Shown: positions 47,327 to 58,914, numbered from the stretch's first letter. The stretch: 60,000 nt of DNA from Liolophura sinensis (GCF_032854445.1 NC_088301.1:11034281-11094280); one strand, 5' to 3'. The notes: a model not told the origin generated them from the letters alone. Translations and numbers: made by a program.

Positions 47327-48235
47327 CTGTCAAATGAAAATCCCTGCTTTCAATATGTTTTCCATTTAAAGTGTTAATCCAGTTAAAACAAAAACTATGT
47401 GCGAAATATTATAATGATACGCAGGAAACCACATGGGACAAATGATTTACAATGGTAACCACAATTTAGTAAAAACCCGTATGATTTACACATCCTCAAA
47501 ATCTTTGGCAGTTTCTACAAAATTCACCTGATGAGCCTTGAAAAATCACATGTAGGTGCCTAATAAAGTGACACTGAATCAGGCAGATATGACGTTTAAT
47601 CATGCAGGTATGCTGGAATGAGGTAAAGAGCATTTTTAAATGAAGTATAGCATCAGTTGTGGCAATAGCAGTTCTAATTCAATAGAATTTTTTTGCAGTT
47701 TAAAAAAATAACTCAGACATCCTTAATCCTAATCATTTGACCATGCCTTTAAGAAACAGAAACTCTGACACTGGTGTACAAGTGCATGTGCAATGTTTCC
47801 TCCATCCATATACTATACCTAATCCGTGTATTTCGCTTAATGGTCTACTTAATTAAAAACTTAAATACCTGTAGTGCATCATGGAAAAGTTAAAAGTCTC
47901 TGGGACACTAAACACAACAACAATGAAGGCACGCAAACTTTAATAAGTACATGGATACCACAAAAACTAGGCTGCCATATTTTGTGTATACATGTAGACA
48001 AAGCCAAGGCTTTGGACAAGACAAAGTTATACAGAGGGACAGGCAAAGTGTATATCCAGGGCAGTCACTGAGGTGGTAAAGAAGCTAGGACATGGGCTCA
48101 CTAGTGCACACTGACTGACTAAGGCTAGGCAATCTAGAGAGTTCTGTATAGGAGGACAACACAGGGGATGGGGACAAAATAGCCAGGATTAGCCCCCTCC
48201 TGTGAGAGATGCTAACAGAACACTGTCATTATGGC

Positions 48236-48276
48236 TGGGTGGGGGGTGGGGGCCGGGGGGGGGGGGGGGGGGGGAG
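48236..48276 (+). repeat. Poly-G tract
   Basis: GGGTGGGGGGTGGGGGCC followed by an unbroken run of about 19 G. It is a likely quadruplex former and a likely site of assembly length error. Confidence 0.9.
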
Positions 48277-48744
48277 GAGCACACCTACATGTATAAGGTC
48301 AGAGACGGAACAGAGTGAGCCTAAAAAGCTAGTCAAACTGGTGACGTTTGGGTTATTTAGCCCTATATATGTGGGTAGATGGATATAAGGCAGTCAGCTT
48401 GTCTGTTCAGTGGGCCATGTGTAACAGGTTAGACTGACCTACTTTATAAGTTTTTACCTGCCTCTATAACCTACACCTGTGCGGGACAAGTACGCTGTAG
48501 TGAAGTACTCGTTTGTACCACGGCCACTGCCGCTTATTCCCGACAACGTACACCTCACAAACCCAAATCTTTAGACCACTAGCTGTACACAGTTGACTTT
48601 ACATCTACACGGGCAGTCACTGTTCTTGCTGTGACTGTGTTAACATGTACAGTTCATGTGCCTCAAAGTAGTACAACTCATCTGGATATGTCTTCAAATC
48701 ACTGACTACACATATACCATACACGTATGTTACACTATATATAT

Positions 48745-49770
48745 TAATGTTAATACAATGAACATAGTTCCCACATTCATGTACTGTACACACCAGCTTA
48801 ACATTAATGACTGTTCCCACACTGCTGATTGTACACACCGCCTTAACATCACTGACTGTTCCCACTTACATGTACTGTACACACCGTCTTAACATCACTG
48901 ACTGTTCTCACACTGCTGATTGTACACACCGCCATAACATCACTGACTGTTCCCACACAGCTGAATGTACACACCACCTTAACACCACTGACTGTTCTCA
49001 CACTGCTGATTGTACACACCGCCATAACATCACTGACTGTTCCCACACAGCTGAATGTACACACCACCTTAACACCACTGACTGTTCCCACACAGCTGAT
49101 TGTACACACCAACTTAACACCACTGACTGTTCCCACAAAGCTGATTGTACCCAACCACTTAACATCATGGACTGTTCTTACACAGCAGATTGTACACACC
49201 ACCTTAACACCACTGACTATTCCAACACAGCTGATTGTACACACCAACTTGACACCACTGACTGTTCCCACACAGCTGATTGTACACACCACCTTCACAC
49301 CATTGACTGTTCCCACACAGCTAATTGTACACACCACCTTCACACCACTGACTGTCCCCACAGTGTTCCCACACAGCTGATTGTACACACCACCTTAACA
49401 CCATTGACTGCTCCCACACAGCTGATTGTACACACCCACTTAACATCACTGACTGTTTCTACAGTGTTCCCACACAGCTGACTGTACACACCAACTTAAC
49501 ATCATTGTATGTTCCCACAGTGTTCCCACACAACTGAATGTACACACCAACTTAACATTATTCAGTGTTCCCACACAGCTGATTGTACACACCACCTTAA
49601 CATCACTGACTGTTCCCAAAAGTGTTACTGTAGATGACTATATACACCATAACTGACAGTTCCAACAGCACTAACACAGCTGCCTGTGCCCACAACCTTA
49701 ACACCACTGACTGATCGCATAGTGTTAACATAGCTGCCTGTACACACCACCTTAACATTACTCACTTAGC
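48745..49770 (+). repeat. 45-bp minisatellite in intron 1
   Basis: About 22 units with core CACTGACTGTTCCCACACAG and tail CTGATTGTACACACCACCTT. It is the third array with a 45-bp unit, but its sequence is unrelated to the other two. Frames of 15-residue period rich in Cys, His and Thr on both strands are artefacts. Confidence 0.93.
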
Positions 49771-49919
49771 ATTCTCTTACAAGATAACTTTGGATGATAT
49801 AACTTTACTGCAACCTAATGTAGACCAAGCAAATATTTAGTAATTTTTAACGACTTTCGTGCATAATAATTAATAAACATTTAAAATCCCACACGTAAAG
49901 AAATTGGAAAAGAAGAATT

Positions 49920-50045
49920 AATTGTGGGAGAAAAGGGGCTATACCCAAGACCATCCGCAGGACGCTGCAAGACTTAACCATGTACAACTGGAGAGGGAAC
50001 CAGGGTGAGCTGTACTTGATCTCACAGCAACTGCATTGCTGGGAC
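49920..50045 (-). mobile_element. SINE family 1, old fragment
   Basis: CCCAAGACCATCCGCAGGAC, then CTGGAGAGGGAACCAGGGTG, then GATCTCACAGCAACTGCATT match the family with many substitutions. Neither tail nor head is complete. Confidence 0.65.
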
Positions 50046-51234
50046 TTACCTTAAAATATAAAATGTTTTATAATATTTGATCTTCTACTTCTTAATTCAC
50101 CACCAAATGCATCTGGTTCATGTTAATTACCCTGCATAACTTAAATGAACAGCCAGGAACAGCTCTGTCAGCTGAAACTCTGAACTGGCTAATACATGTA
50201 GCCATACCACCTGTCCCTACATCACAGGGTAAGGCAATAATCTTCAGGACACTATAGCTATGCGTACCATCTTTACACACCCCCAGCACCTGAAGACTAT
50301 TACTGGTCAACTTATTAATACTGAGAAGGCTGGCCAGTAACAATGTGCATTTATGAATTCTGTCAATCCATCCCCATTTGTTTATAATACGCCATATAAA
50401 TGAAAATCTACAACCTGCACACCTAATAGCTTCAATCAACCAGTAAATGACAAGCACTAAACAAGCTCTTAACACTAAATTGTCTGCGACACCTGGGGTG
50501 CTCTGTGACCGGATCTAATCACGAGTGTACAAAAGGTCGCAGATCGTTACGAGATGGATTCCCTGATCTGTGCACCCACGATCTACGGATATGTGGTAAT
50601 TGTCAATACCTGATAGAGGATGTGCTGTTGTTAGACAGACAGATGATTACACTCTGATGAAGGTCACTAGTGAAGTAAATGTAACCATGTACATCACCCA
50701 CCATGGATTCCAACTTTGACAGGCTCCAGAAAACAACACAACAGCACCCAGTATAAAATATATAAAATACACAAAAATGTATGTCCTCAGAACGTCAGTA
50801 GATGGATACCTGTAACCCGTACCTGCATGACTAATGTGAAGGAGAATCAAACATCTTTTTGCCACCCTAAATAACATATAGGTCAATGCCCTCCACCAGT
50901 CACCTGATTTCAATGGACAGTCATAGAATACAAGTCTGCATACAAAACATCAGTTCCTTTCAAAGCGCATCATGAGTACGTCATATTAAAGACTGTACGA
51001 CATTACAATAGAAACTGATACACTGTGACGGGGACGTAATAATGGCTGCAGATCCTGCTTCACACTTGTGCCACCTCACTGGATTAAAAAAAAATGCTGC
51101 CTCCCCATTGTAACACATGTATGAGAATATACATGCACAGCTATATCTCCATGTAGGAGTTGCATTTATAACATGCAAGTACAGTCCTTAGTGTACGTGT
51201 ATGCCAGAACGAGTTCCACATAACTATTATTCTA
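50046..51234 (-). other. MUSK: Intron 1 sequence without recognised features
   Basis: Unique sequence. Two minus-strand frames of 127 and 88 codons (50092-50475 and 50647-50913) show no family signature and look random. Confidence 0.45.
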
Positions 51235-51480
51235 TTTATTTATTTATTTATTTGATTGGTGTTTTACGCCATACTCAAGAATATATCACTCATACGACGG
51301 CGGCCAGCATTATGGTGGTTGGAAACCTGGCAGAGCCAGGGGAAACCCACGACCATCCACAGGTTACTGACATACCTTCCCATGTACGGCCGGAGAGGAA
51401 GCCAGCATGAGCTGGACTTGAACTCACAGCGACCGCATTGGTGAGAGACTCCTGGGTCACTAGCATGCACTAGCACGACT
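51235..51480 (-). mobile_element. SINE family 1, well-preserved copy
   Basis: A (TTTA)n tail, then TTGATTGGTGTTTTACGCCA, the body GGCGGCCAGCATTATGGTGG and the head region ACTCACAGCGACCGCATTGG. It ends near CACTAGCACG. It is the first of three same-orientation copies within 870 bp. Confidence 0.88.
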
Positions 51481-51494
51481 ATTATTCTACCGCA

Positions 51495-51495
51495 C

Positions 51496-51535
<40 letters not shown>
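51495..51535. repeat. (GT)n-(AT)n microsatellite
   Basis: GTGTGTGTGT followed by about 14 AT dinucleotides, directly beside the SINE end. Confidence 0.93.
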
Positions 51536-51537
<2 letters not shown>

Positions 51538-51577
51538 CAATGAAACAACTAGAAAAATCCTCAGTCCATTCAATGAT

Positions 51578-51730
51578 TTAGTTATTTGATTGGTGTTTTA
51601 CGTCGTACTCAAGAATATTTCACTTATGCGACAGCAGCCAGCATTAAGGTAGGAAGGAACGGGGCTCTGCTTGGGGGAAACCCATGACCATCTGCAGGTT
51701 GCTGGAAGACCTTCCCACATATGCCAGTCT
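51578..51730 (-). mobile_element. SINE family 1, truncated copy
   Basis: Tail and body are present (TTGATTGGTGTTTTACGTCG, CATGACCATCTGCAGGTTGC), stopping at CTTCCCACATATGCCAG. The tRNA-like head is missing. Confidence 0.82.
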
Positions 51731-51847
51731 TTCACAGAATCAATGAGTTTATTTACGAAGAGTGTAAATAAACATGTCCATTAACATGACCACCATAATG
51801 AGGTGGATTGCTACATGTACATCAGCCTAGCCCCTGGTATCCATTTA

Positions 51848-52098
51848 TTTCAATTTCTGTTTCACGCCATACTCAAGAATATTTCATTTATATGATGGTG
51901 ATCACAATATTGTGGGGGGAAACAGGACAGAGCTGGAAGAAATCCCACGACCATCCGCAGGTTGCTGGCAGATGAACAGCCGGAGAGGAAGCCAGCATGA
52001 GCTGAACTTAAACTCACAGTGACACCATTGGTGAGAGACGTCTGGGTCATTACGCAGTGCCGGTGTGCTAACCACCTCGGCCACGGAGGTCCCCCAGC
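51848..52098 (-). mobile_element. SINE family 1, full-length copy
   Basis: On the minus strand it starts GGGGACCTCCGTGGCCGAGG (tRNA-like head) and has a B-box-like region near ACTGTGAGTTTAAGTTCAG. It runs through TGCCAGCAACCTGCGGATGG to the tail AGTATGGCGTGAAACAG. The sequence is diverged, but both ends are visible. Confidence 0.83.
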
Positions 52099-52224
52099 CC
52101 ATTGAACATCTGTACCTACAACTGACTGTAACCAATGAGGGTTAGCACAACCCATCCTAAATCTTTAACTAATTCAATCAGCTCAGTATACCTTTAAATA
52201 CAATTTGAAAACATACCCTACATG

Positions 52225-52432
52225 AATTAAAATTTCGTCCACAAAAGTGCGTTTAGAGACAAATAAATATTGTTTTCGGTGCTGAAGCTGACAATCTTCG
52301 TGTAGAATGTCACCCCGTGTTCCAAGCAAATCTCAAAACACCTTTCTAAACTCAATAGAACTCTCAGAATCAGGTAAAATGGGCAAGTCAGCCATGGATG
52401 AAATTCATGGTCATTCAGGGTAATTCACAAGA
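52225..52432 (+). repeat. Interspersed repeat family B, copy 2
   Basis: Aligned motifs with 34380-34612: ACAAAAGTGCGTTTAGAGAC, CCCGTGTTCCAAGCAAATCT, CAAAACACCTTTCTAAACTC and TCATGGTCATTCAGGGTAAT. Confidence 0.65.
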
Positions 52433-52557
52433 TTTCCAAAACTAAAATGTATTGCTTAGGCTGCGGCACATACCTGTACATGTATGAACTTTATAACAGA
52501 ATTTATTTATAGAAGAACCAATTCATGCATTTCAAATAATGTAATTTCTCTAATATG

Positions 52558-52922
52558 ATATACACCGGCCACGACAACACAGTTCGTCGAGCGTCCACTT
52601 TGAGAGCTGTAGATTCAGCGTCAATCCTGGGTCGAGTCACACCGAAGACATTAAAAGAGGAAGTTGTAACTCCCTCGTTTGTCGTTCAGCATTAACGGGA
52701 TGCAACGACTGGTTGACCCGTACCAGTATAATGGCTCGGGCAGGGCGCCTTACTAGCCTTCTGTAAGGTGTCTCAGTAAAGCAGCACTAGATAAAAGAGC
52801 GATGGAAATCCTTCCTGCAACAAGAAGGCACATTACATGCACTCTAAGGATTCCTTCATCGTCATATGACTGAAACATTGTTACATGTAAGTACAACGTT
52901 AGACCCCAAGCACTCACTCACT
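52558..52922 (+). mobile_element. SINE family 2, plus-strand copy
   Basis: Head ACACAGTTCGTCGAGCGTCC is A-box-like. The body includes AGAGGAAGTTGTAACTCCCT and CTTCCTGCAACAAGAAGGCA. It ends ACGTTAGACCCCAAGCACTC with an (ACTC)n tail. It is the inverse-oriented partner of 45775-46140. Confidence 0.82.
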
Positions 52923-55594
52923 CAAATATGATATATGCTAAAACATGCACTATGTCTGTGGTTGAAATTGTAGAGGATTTAGCGTATTTGTGCTGTCCAA
53001 AAGTCAGCAATCCATTTCTGCCCACATTAACACGGCTCAAAAATGTCTGGACCATAATCACTATGACAACGGCACACAAATCACAGTTCCATATGAACAG
53101 GCAGAACAGTCCACAGCTAGGATTAACCAAAGACAAGGAAACAGAACACAAAAAAAAGCAAAATACAGGTTAAGCACCACAGAATTAAACAGGCAAGTTA
53201 TCAATTACTCACAGCATTGATGACATTTTCAATCAAAAGTGATGGAAGGCAAAATGCAATCTGTTATTCAGCAAAAAGATTTATAATTTGTATTATTAAT
53301 GAAGTGCTGAGACTTGCCACTTAAGCAGAACAACACTCCAAAGAAGGTATTTAGAGAATACCAGTAGCTCGCTTGATTGAACAGTTCATAAAACTGCATT
53401 ATGTTCAAGTCATGTCATACTACTTTCAAATATTTACCTCTAAATCAAAATAAAGTAGAATGATTGGCACATACAGATATTATTCTCTAATTAGGCAGTG
53501 CTAAGTTCTTGCCATTAAATCAACAAGAAAGGCCAAAATTATTGCTATAACTGTTTATTGTATGCGTAAGGGTTGCAAGAGCAGTGACTTCATAGATCTT
53601 ACTGTGATTTACACTGTGGGGGGAGTTCATGCACAAATTCACTGCTGAGATCTTTGACATGCAAATCGCAAACTGCATTCAGCAATCCATGTACTACAGG
53701 TGGCAACTGCAACCTTGTGAATGGCTGAGGAAATAACTAATGTTGAGCTAGGAGTCAAAAATTCCTTGGTCTTTGATATGCAAATCGCTACCAATGAATG
53801 GCTATCTGTGTACCATGGGTGGTCAGTGCGACCCTAAGATTGGTCAAAAACATTCACCAAACTGGACACTGCCAGCGCCAGCGTCAGCATCTCTCCCCCT
53901 TTCACTAAACCTCTCCTTACTTCGTACAAGTGAGCTAAAAATTGTCCTTATTTATCACGTCATGAAACTGCATTTCCATTAAGCATGTTAATATTCAAAT
54001 GCACATCTATAATTATGTCATTGAAAGATACAAATGTATCATGTGCACGGTTGTTACACAACACGTGATATCAAACCGAGATGCTTTCTCAATTACATCA
54101 ACACCACAGAATCCAATTAAATATGTACATCATGAATATGATGAGAGCATCCATTACATTTACCCCATGTCATAATGCTTATATATGATAGAAATACAAG
54201 TGCACATAAATCAGACCTGAAAACTGGACTGGGAAGAACCACTCCATGAACAGGGCGCTGATTGTTTGCCATAAAGAAATTATAATTGCCTAGGTCAAGT
54301 TGTTTTAGCAAGCCTGTGGAATGTATGGATGCATAAGGTAAAATTAACGATTAACAGATGACTGTGCAGTCAGTGCTCTGAACTTTATCTTAGTGCATTA
54401 GATGACCTCATCTTTTTCAAAGGATGGATATTAGATATTCAATTAAATATTGTGTTGTATCAATCTTGCCGATCTTTCCTAAGAACGATAACAGACCGTT
54501 TGATCAGCAGCGCAAAATGTCAAGCATTAGGTAATGATTCATGGTTTAATATGCAGGTAACATAAAGTACAAATAACCGAATATATGCACACAAATATCA
54601 GGAGCCACAAATGAGCAATTGTAAATGTAACATGTACATATTGTACAGCACCTAAATAACATTTTTGAAGTTGCATATTTAGCTTGCTTCAGACTGTTTT
54701 ATCCATCTTATATGGCCACTTTAGGAGGGTTTCTTTGGGAAGTTTGATTTATATCTTTTGAGAAAAACGTAAAGAGTGGACATCAAAAGGATCATTTTAA
54801 TACCTTAATATGTTTCTGACAGTAAATTTTTACATACAATACAGTAATTAAGATACCAGTAGCATAGATCTCAAATTATCATGGTTTTATTGCAGCACAT
54901 GAGGTAAAATTATGGTTACCTTGAAAACATGTAGTAACAGACTTCCCCATCTGCCCCCACCCCTGTACCTCCAGCCATGACCCCAGAGAGTTTCTATAAA
55001 CCACCCACACAATATGCAACAGATGTGATAAGTCAATGGTTTCATGGTCAATACTAGTACAATGCTGGTCACCAGTGGTATAATGTGGTAGCTTCTGTGC
55101 AAATGCGTCAAACAGCTACAGCCAAAACTGTCCAGATTCAATTTACAAGTTTTAAAACAGAAAGAATGGTGTTAGGGTATTACATGGTTTCTCAAACACC
55201 TGTGTGATAAACATAATAAAAAAACACCTCTTTTTTATCATACTTTTGGTCACCCTTATAAAACAGCAGAAAGGCATACATATTTATCTGCCTAATGACA
55301 TATTATAAAAGAGAATGTCAAAGCAGAATATCATAATAATGTATGAAGTCGTGAACCAAATTCTGGAAATGAAGTAAAAACACACGTATGTACATATATC
55401 TGAGTCTGAAGGAGAATGGATGTCAGAGGGAAGAGCCAGGACAACCTTCACATAAACTTCTAATACACATAACTACAGGGACTGTCAGACATCCTAATGC
55501 AATGGGAACCCAGCCAAATGCTCAAAGCTCTGGCCTTTTCAATACATGGACTGATGGCCAGAAGCTGATCTAGGCCTAATTCCTTTTTGGGGCA
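52923..55594 (-). other. MUSK: Intron 1 sequence without recognised features
   Basis: About 2.7 kb of AT-rich unique sequence nearest the first exon. I looked for Ig-like half exons on the minus strand and found none I could support. Confidence 0.45.
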
Positions 55595-55800
55595 CTTTTA
55601 CATCACTTTTTTTTTTCCATTACGCTTAGTACCAATGACCATCCCCAGGTTTTTGGCAGACATACCATGTATGACCAGAGAGGAAGCCAGCATGAGCTGG
55701 ACTTGAACTCTCAGTGATGGTATTGCTGAGACGCTCTTGTGTCATTGTGCAGCATTAGCATGCTAGCCACTATGGCACAGATGCTCCTCACCACGCCAGC
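55595..55800 (-). mobile_element. SINE family 1, head-containing fragment
   Basis: Contains AGAGAGGAAGCCAGCATGAG and CTGGACTTGAACTCTCAGTG, then the A-box side CATGCTAGCCACTATGGCAC. Most of the body near the tail is deleted. Confidence 0.75.
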
Positions 55801-55909
55801 TACATTGCTTAGATCAACATACTGCAGTATACATGTATGAACTATAATTACTGTATATGAAATCACAATGTCATGACAATATTCATGTGTACAGTAATAC
55901 CAGATCATA

Positions 55910-56355
55910 TCTACAGTCAGAGTTGGGATCAAACCCGGGTTGGGTCATATCATAGTCTTTAAAAATGGTACTTGTTGCTGCCTTGCTTGACGCTCAACAC
56001 TGAGGGGTTAGAGCAAGAAATTATAGGACTGGTTGGCCCAGTGTCAATACAATGTGATCTGGTAGGGTGTCATGTCTGGCGTCTTTCACATAATACTTCA
56101 GTGGTGTTGATGTTATGTTGGTAGCATGGACACCAGAAGACACATTATATTGTAACAAGCTATACCAGATGGGGATTTGAACTAGCAAATCTAAGGGTTT
56201 GGAGTCCACCCTTCTACCACTAGACTAAAAGGCACTTCCCTCCTGACAGGAGGTAGATAGCCATTATGTATCACTGTGTTACAATATGTACACACACCTA
56301 ATGACTCTTCAGTGTCATATGACATTAAACACCAAGTATTCATTCATTCATTCAT
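55910..56355. mobile_element. Composite tRNA-derived SINE-like element (family 3)
   Basis: The minus strand at about 56165-56232 shows a tRNA-like head: TAGTCTAGTGGTAGAAGG (A box) and GCTAGTTCAAATCCCC (B box). The plus strand from 55915 has ATCAAACCCGGGTTGGGTCA and a body with GACTGGTTGGCCCAGTGTCA. The right end GACATTAAACACCAAGTATT is followed by (CATT)n, as in SINE tails. Two elements may be nested; I could not separate them. Confidence 0.6.
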
Positions 56356-56859
56356 ATGTGTCGTGCATCATGTAGAAAACATCACAACACAAAGGGTCAC
56401 AATTACAATTAAATTTGCAATCAACTAGCATCTACAATCTTAAAAACATAAGATACAAAGAACTGTTAGTGTAAAATTAAAACCGTTCAACTTAAAAAAA
56501 CTTCAATGGAAAAATCAGTTGTACATGTGTATGTGCATGTACAAATGTATGAGGAGAAGGTCAATAGCAGTCGTTTTATCTGTGGGAAGAATGTAGTACA
56601 TGTAGTAGTATTAAAATGTGTACAGCTAGTGAAAACAGATAGCATATCATGAAAGTACTCAATGTAATGTTTTCAAAACAAAAAACAAAAAACTTCAATG
56701 TCTGACAACTTGATGCATGTACAAGTACATGCATCACAATTTCCAGTACATGCATATAATTATATGGTAGATCAGGTAAATAACTGTCGTATTAACGGCT
56801 ATACAATACAATAGTACATGTAACTGTCCCACCCCTCTATTTCAGGTCAGTAGAGTGCG

Positions 56860-57560
56860 CGGCCCGTCAGCTGGGCCTGCCACTCTGTACCGACTACACC
56901 AACAAAATCCCAACCTGACGTAACTTACTCGACCAGCTCTGCACGTCTGAGGTGTAGTACAGGAACAACGCCAGGGCTAGAAACAGTTTCATTTTCTTCC
57001 GTTCGTCCCCGGTGTAGACTTATGTTTCAAAAGCCGGGGAAGAGTACTCAGTAGTTGTAACAGCGGCATCGTGGCGGGTGTCTGCCGGGCCTAGGGTGGG
57101 GAGCGCCCTGCCAGTCAGCCCGATAGGACGGCATAGCTGAGCTGGCGGACGGCAGTGGACAGCACAGCCGCTGCGGCTCGGCCCACAACACTCCTCCTGC
57201 CACCACGGCTCAGAAAATCTCCATAGAAAACATTAGCACAAAACACTTATGTAAACTCCACACGACCACAGCAGTACTTCCAGGGCATTTTCTACTTTCC
57301 AATTTACATCTTTGTCGCGTGGAAAGAAACTATTAAACAACAAGTGGTAGAGTTTGGTTTAGTAAGCCCTGTTCCCGCACAAGGCGACCTCTTCCCTGTC
57401 GTCTTCAAACTGACTTGCGCAGTAGGTCACCAGTTTCGTCCCCATCTGCGCACAACAAAGGCACATGTCTCCCGTGCGCCTTCCGCAAGGCAACGTACGA
57501 ACTGATCCGGTTGATGAAGCTCGTATGACTGATACGGTTATATTTGCGCCAGTAATATCA
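56860..57560 (-). promoter_or_regulatory. MUSK: CpG-richer presumed promoter and 5' UTR region
   Basis: This block around and upstream of the start codon is visibly richer in G, C and CpG than the AT-rich surroundings (for example GTGGCGGGTGTCTGCCGGGC at about 57072). I see no clear TATA box. The transcription start is not determined; the 5' UTR would lie just above 56992. Confidence 0.5.
56929..56992 (-). CDS. MUSK: MuSK-like receptor: first coding exon, signal peptide
   Basis: Reads MKLFLALALFLYYTSDVQSW on the minus strand: one lysine, a hydrophobic core of about ten residues and a plausible cleavage after VQS. The codon context is AGAAAATGA. An in-frame TAA lies 30 bases upstream (57022-57020), so no longer start exists in this exon. 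The exon ends TGGTCGA at donor GTAAGTTACG in phase 1, matching the phase 1 start of the Ig exon at 26305. The link to the rest of the gene rests on phase and strand, since 30.6 kb separates them. A secreted or membrane protein of an intervening gene would be the alternative. Confidence 0.78.
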
Positions 57561-57884
57561 CCGCTGACTTGATAAGCATTTAATTATATATTCACTGAAA
57601 TATGGTCTGATCTTGTTTATCACAGATAATCTTTCAGACAGCGCCTTAGCTTTAATTTCTCACGCCTTCGCACTTATATGGTCGCCCTGGTATATTCAAA
57701 AGGCCAGGTCACATAAAGGCGCTTACATAGACATGTAGGCTGCATTATATATACAATGCCTTTATATTTGCGCCGACCATGTGATTGCACATTCTTACCA
57801 AAATTGAATTTTATGTATACATTGATTTATTTGTCCACAACATTTTTATTGTCAGTACGAAATTGTACGCACCATTTATTTGTA

Positions 57885-58147
57885 TTTAGTTGATTGATGT
57901 TTTCCGCCATACTCAACAATATTTCACTTATACGACGGCGGTCAGCATTGTGGGGGGGGGGGGGATCGGGTAGAGCAAAAAGGGAAGCCCATGGTCATGC
58001 GCAGGTTGTTGCCAGACCTTGCCACGTACGGCCGGAGAGGAAACCAACATAAGCTGGGCTTGAGCTCACAGCGACCGCATTTGGTGAGAGGCTCCTGGGT
58101 CATTGCTAAGCGCTGCCACGCTAACCCCTTGGGCCAAAGAGACCCCC
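57885..58147 (-). mobile_element. SINE family 1, full-length copy
   Basis: TTGATTGATGTTTTCCGCCA, then TATACGACGGCGGTCAGCAT, a G run at about 57953-57964, then GCTCACAGCGACCGCATTTG and the head GGTCTCTTTGGCCCAAGGGG on the minus strand. Confidence 0.85.
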
Positions 58148-58202
58148 TAAATATGCATTATAGGCTTGGTCTACATATACCTATATACATGTTAGTGTAG
58201 TA

Positions 58203-58430
58203 CAATGGCCCAGGAACCATTTAAGAACGCGGTAGCTGTGAGTTCAAGTCCATGCTGCCTTCCTCTCCGGTCGTACGTGGAAAGTTCTCTCAGCAAAATA
58301 CGGACCGTCGTGGGTTTCCGCGTGGCTCTGTCTGGTTTCCTAGCTCCCTCCATAATGCTGGCCGCCTTAGTATAAGTGAAATATTCTTGAGTACGGCTTA
58401 AAACAACAATGAAGTAAATCAATCAAGCGT
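58203..58430 (+). mobile_element. SINE family 1, plus-strand copy
   Basis: Head region TGGCCCAGGAACCATTTAAG, B-box-like TGTGAGTTCAAGTCCATG, body CTAGCTCCCTCCATAATGCT, end GAAATATTCTTGAGTACGGC and tail AAATCAATCAA. It sits 55 bp from an inverted copy (57885-58147), so the two could pair. Confidence 0.83.
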
Positions 58431-58914
58431 TTATGTGAGGCTCATTGCGTGTGCTACAGAGGGCATGTGGAACTTAGTATGTCCAATTGGCGATCTTCGT
58501 TGGAGGACAATAGTGACGTGAAATAGGCCTAATATAGCAACTTTCCTTTCTTCAGTCAGGAGATTGCCAGAAAATTAGGCTTACAGCCTAAATGTCTGTA
58601 GGCCCTGGACTGTAAGACTGTAGGCCCATAGACCAACCATATGTATGCATATACAGCTGCTAAAGAGAATGAATATATTTTTTAAATATTATTTATTATT
58701 GTGAAATATTCATTATTATATATTACGTTACACAACAATAAGGTTTATATTGGCGAAGAAACTTGAGCAAATCATACAACCCTCCTCGACAGACGGGATA
58801 CCTGCAGGCAATCCTCCTTGTGTAAAACCGCGGACCAAGGAGCTAGAGCTGGTTTCGAGCCTGAGATCTTTTCAGCCAGGTGCTGATCGATCAGCTGCGG
58901 CCAAACATCAAAAT

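Larger units (their letters stand above)
6496..56992 (-). other. MUSK: Whole span of a MuSK-type receptor tyrosine kinase gene
   Basis: Nine coding exons on the minus strand join to signal peptide, Ig, Ig, Frizzled-type cysteine-rich domain, kringle, transmembrane helix and tyrosine kinase. Intron phases in order are 1, 1, 0, 1, 2, 2, 1, 1, and every junction has GT and AG ends. The summed coding length is 2532 nt (844 codons with the stop) if one base missing from the kringle exon is restored. The order Ig, Fz, kringle, TM, TK is that of non-mammalian MuSK. ROR receptors share Ig, Fz and kringle, but this kinase is far closer to MuSK. In vertebrates MuSK organises the neuromuscular synapse with LRP4, agrin and Dok7; its role in this animal is not known to me. 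A further Ig domain could hide in the 30.6-kb first intron. Confidence 0.88.

Noticed and set aside
48807-49481. A 224-codon Cys- and His-rich frame resembling zinc fingers
   Set aside because: The Cys and His spacing follows the 45-bp repeat exactly, does not fit C2H2 spacing, and the opposite strand is open too.
50092-50475. A 127-codon minus-strand frame
   Set aside because: No recognisable domain and no splice or start evidence. Composition looks like random AT-rich sequence.
56160-56235. A genuine tRNA gene on the minus strand
   Set aside because: A- and B-box-like motifs are present but cloverleaf pairing is poor and it is joined to a SINE-like body.
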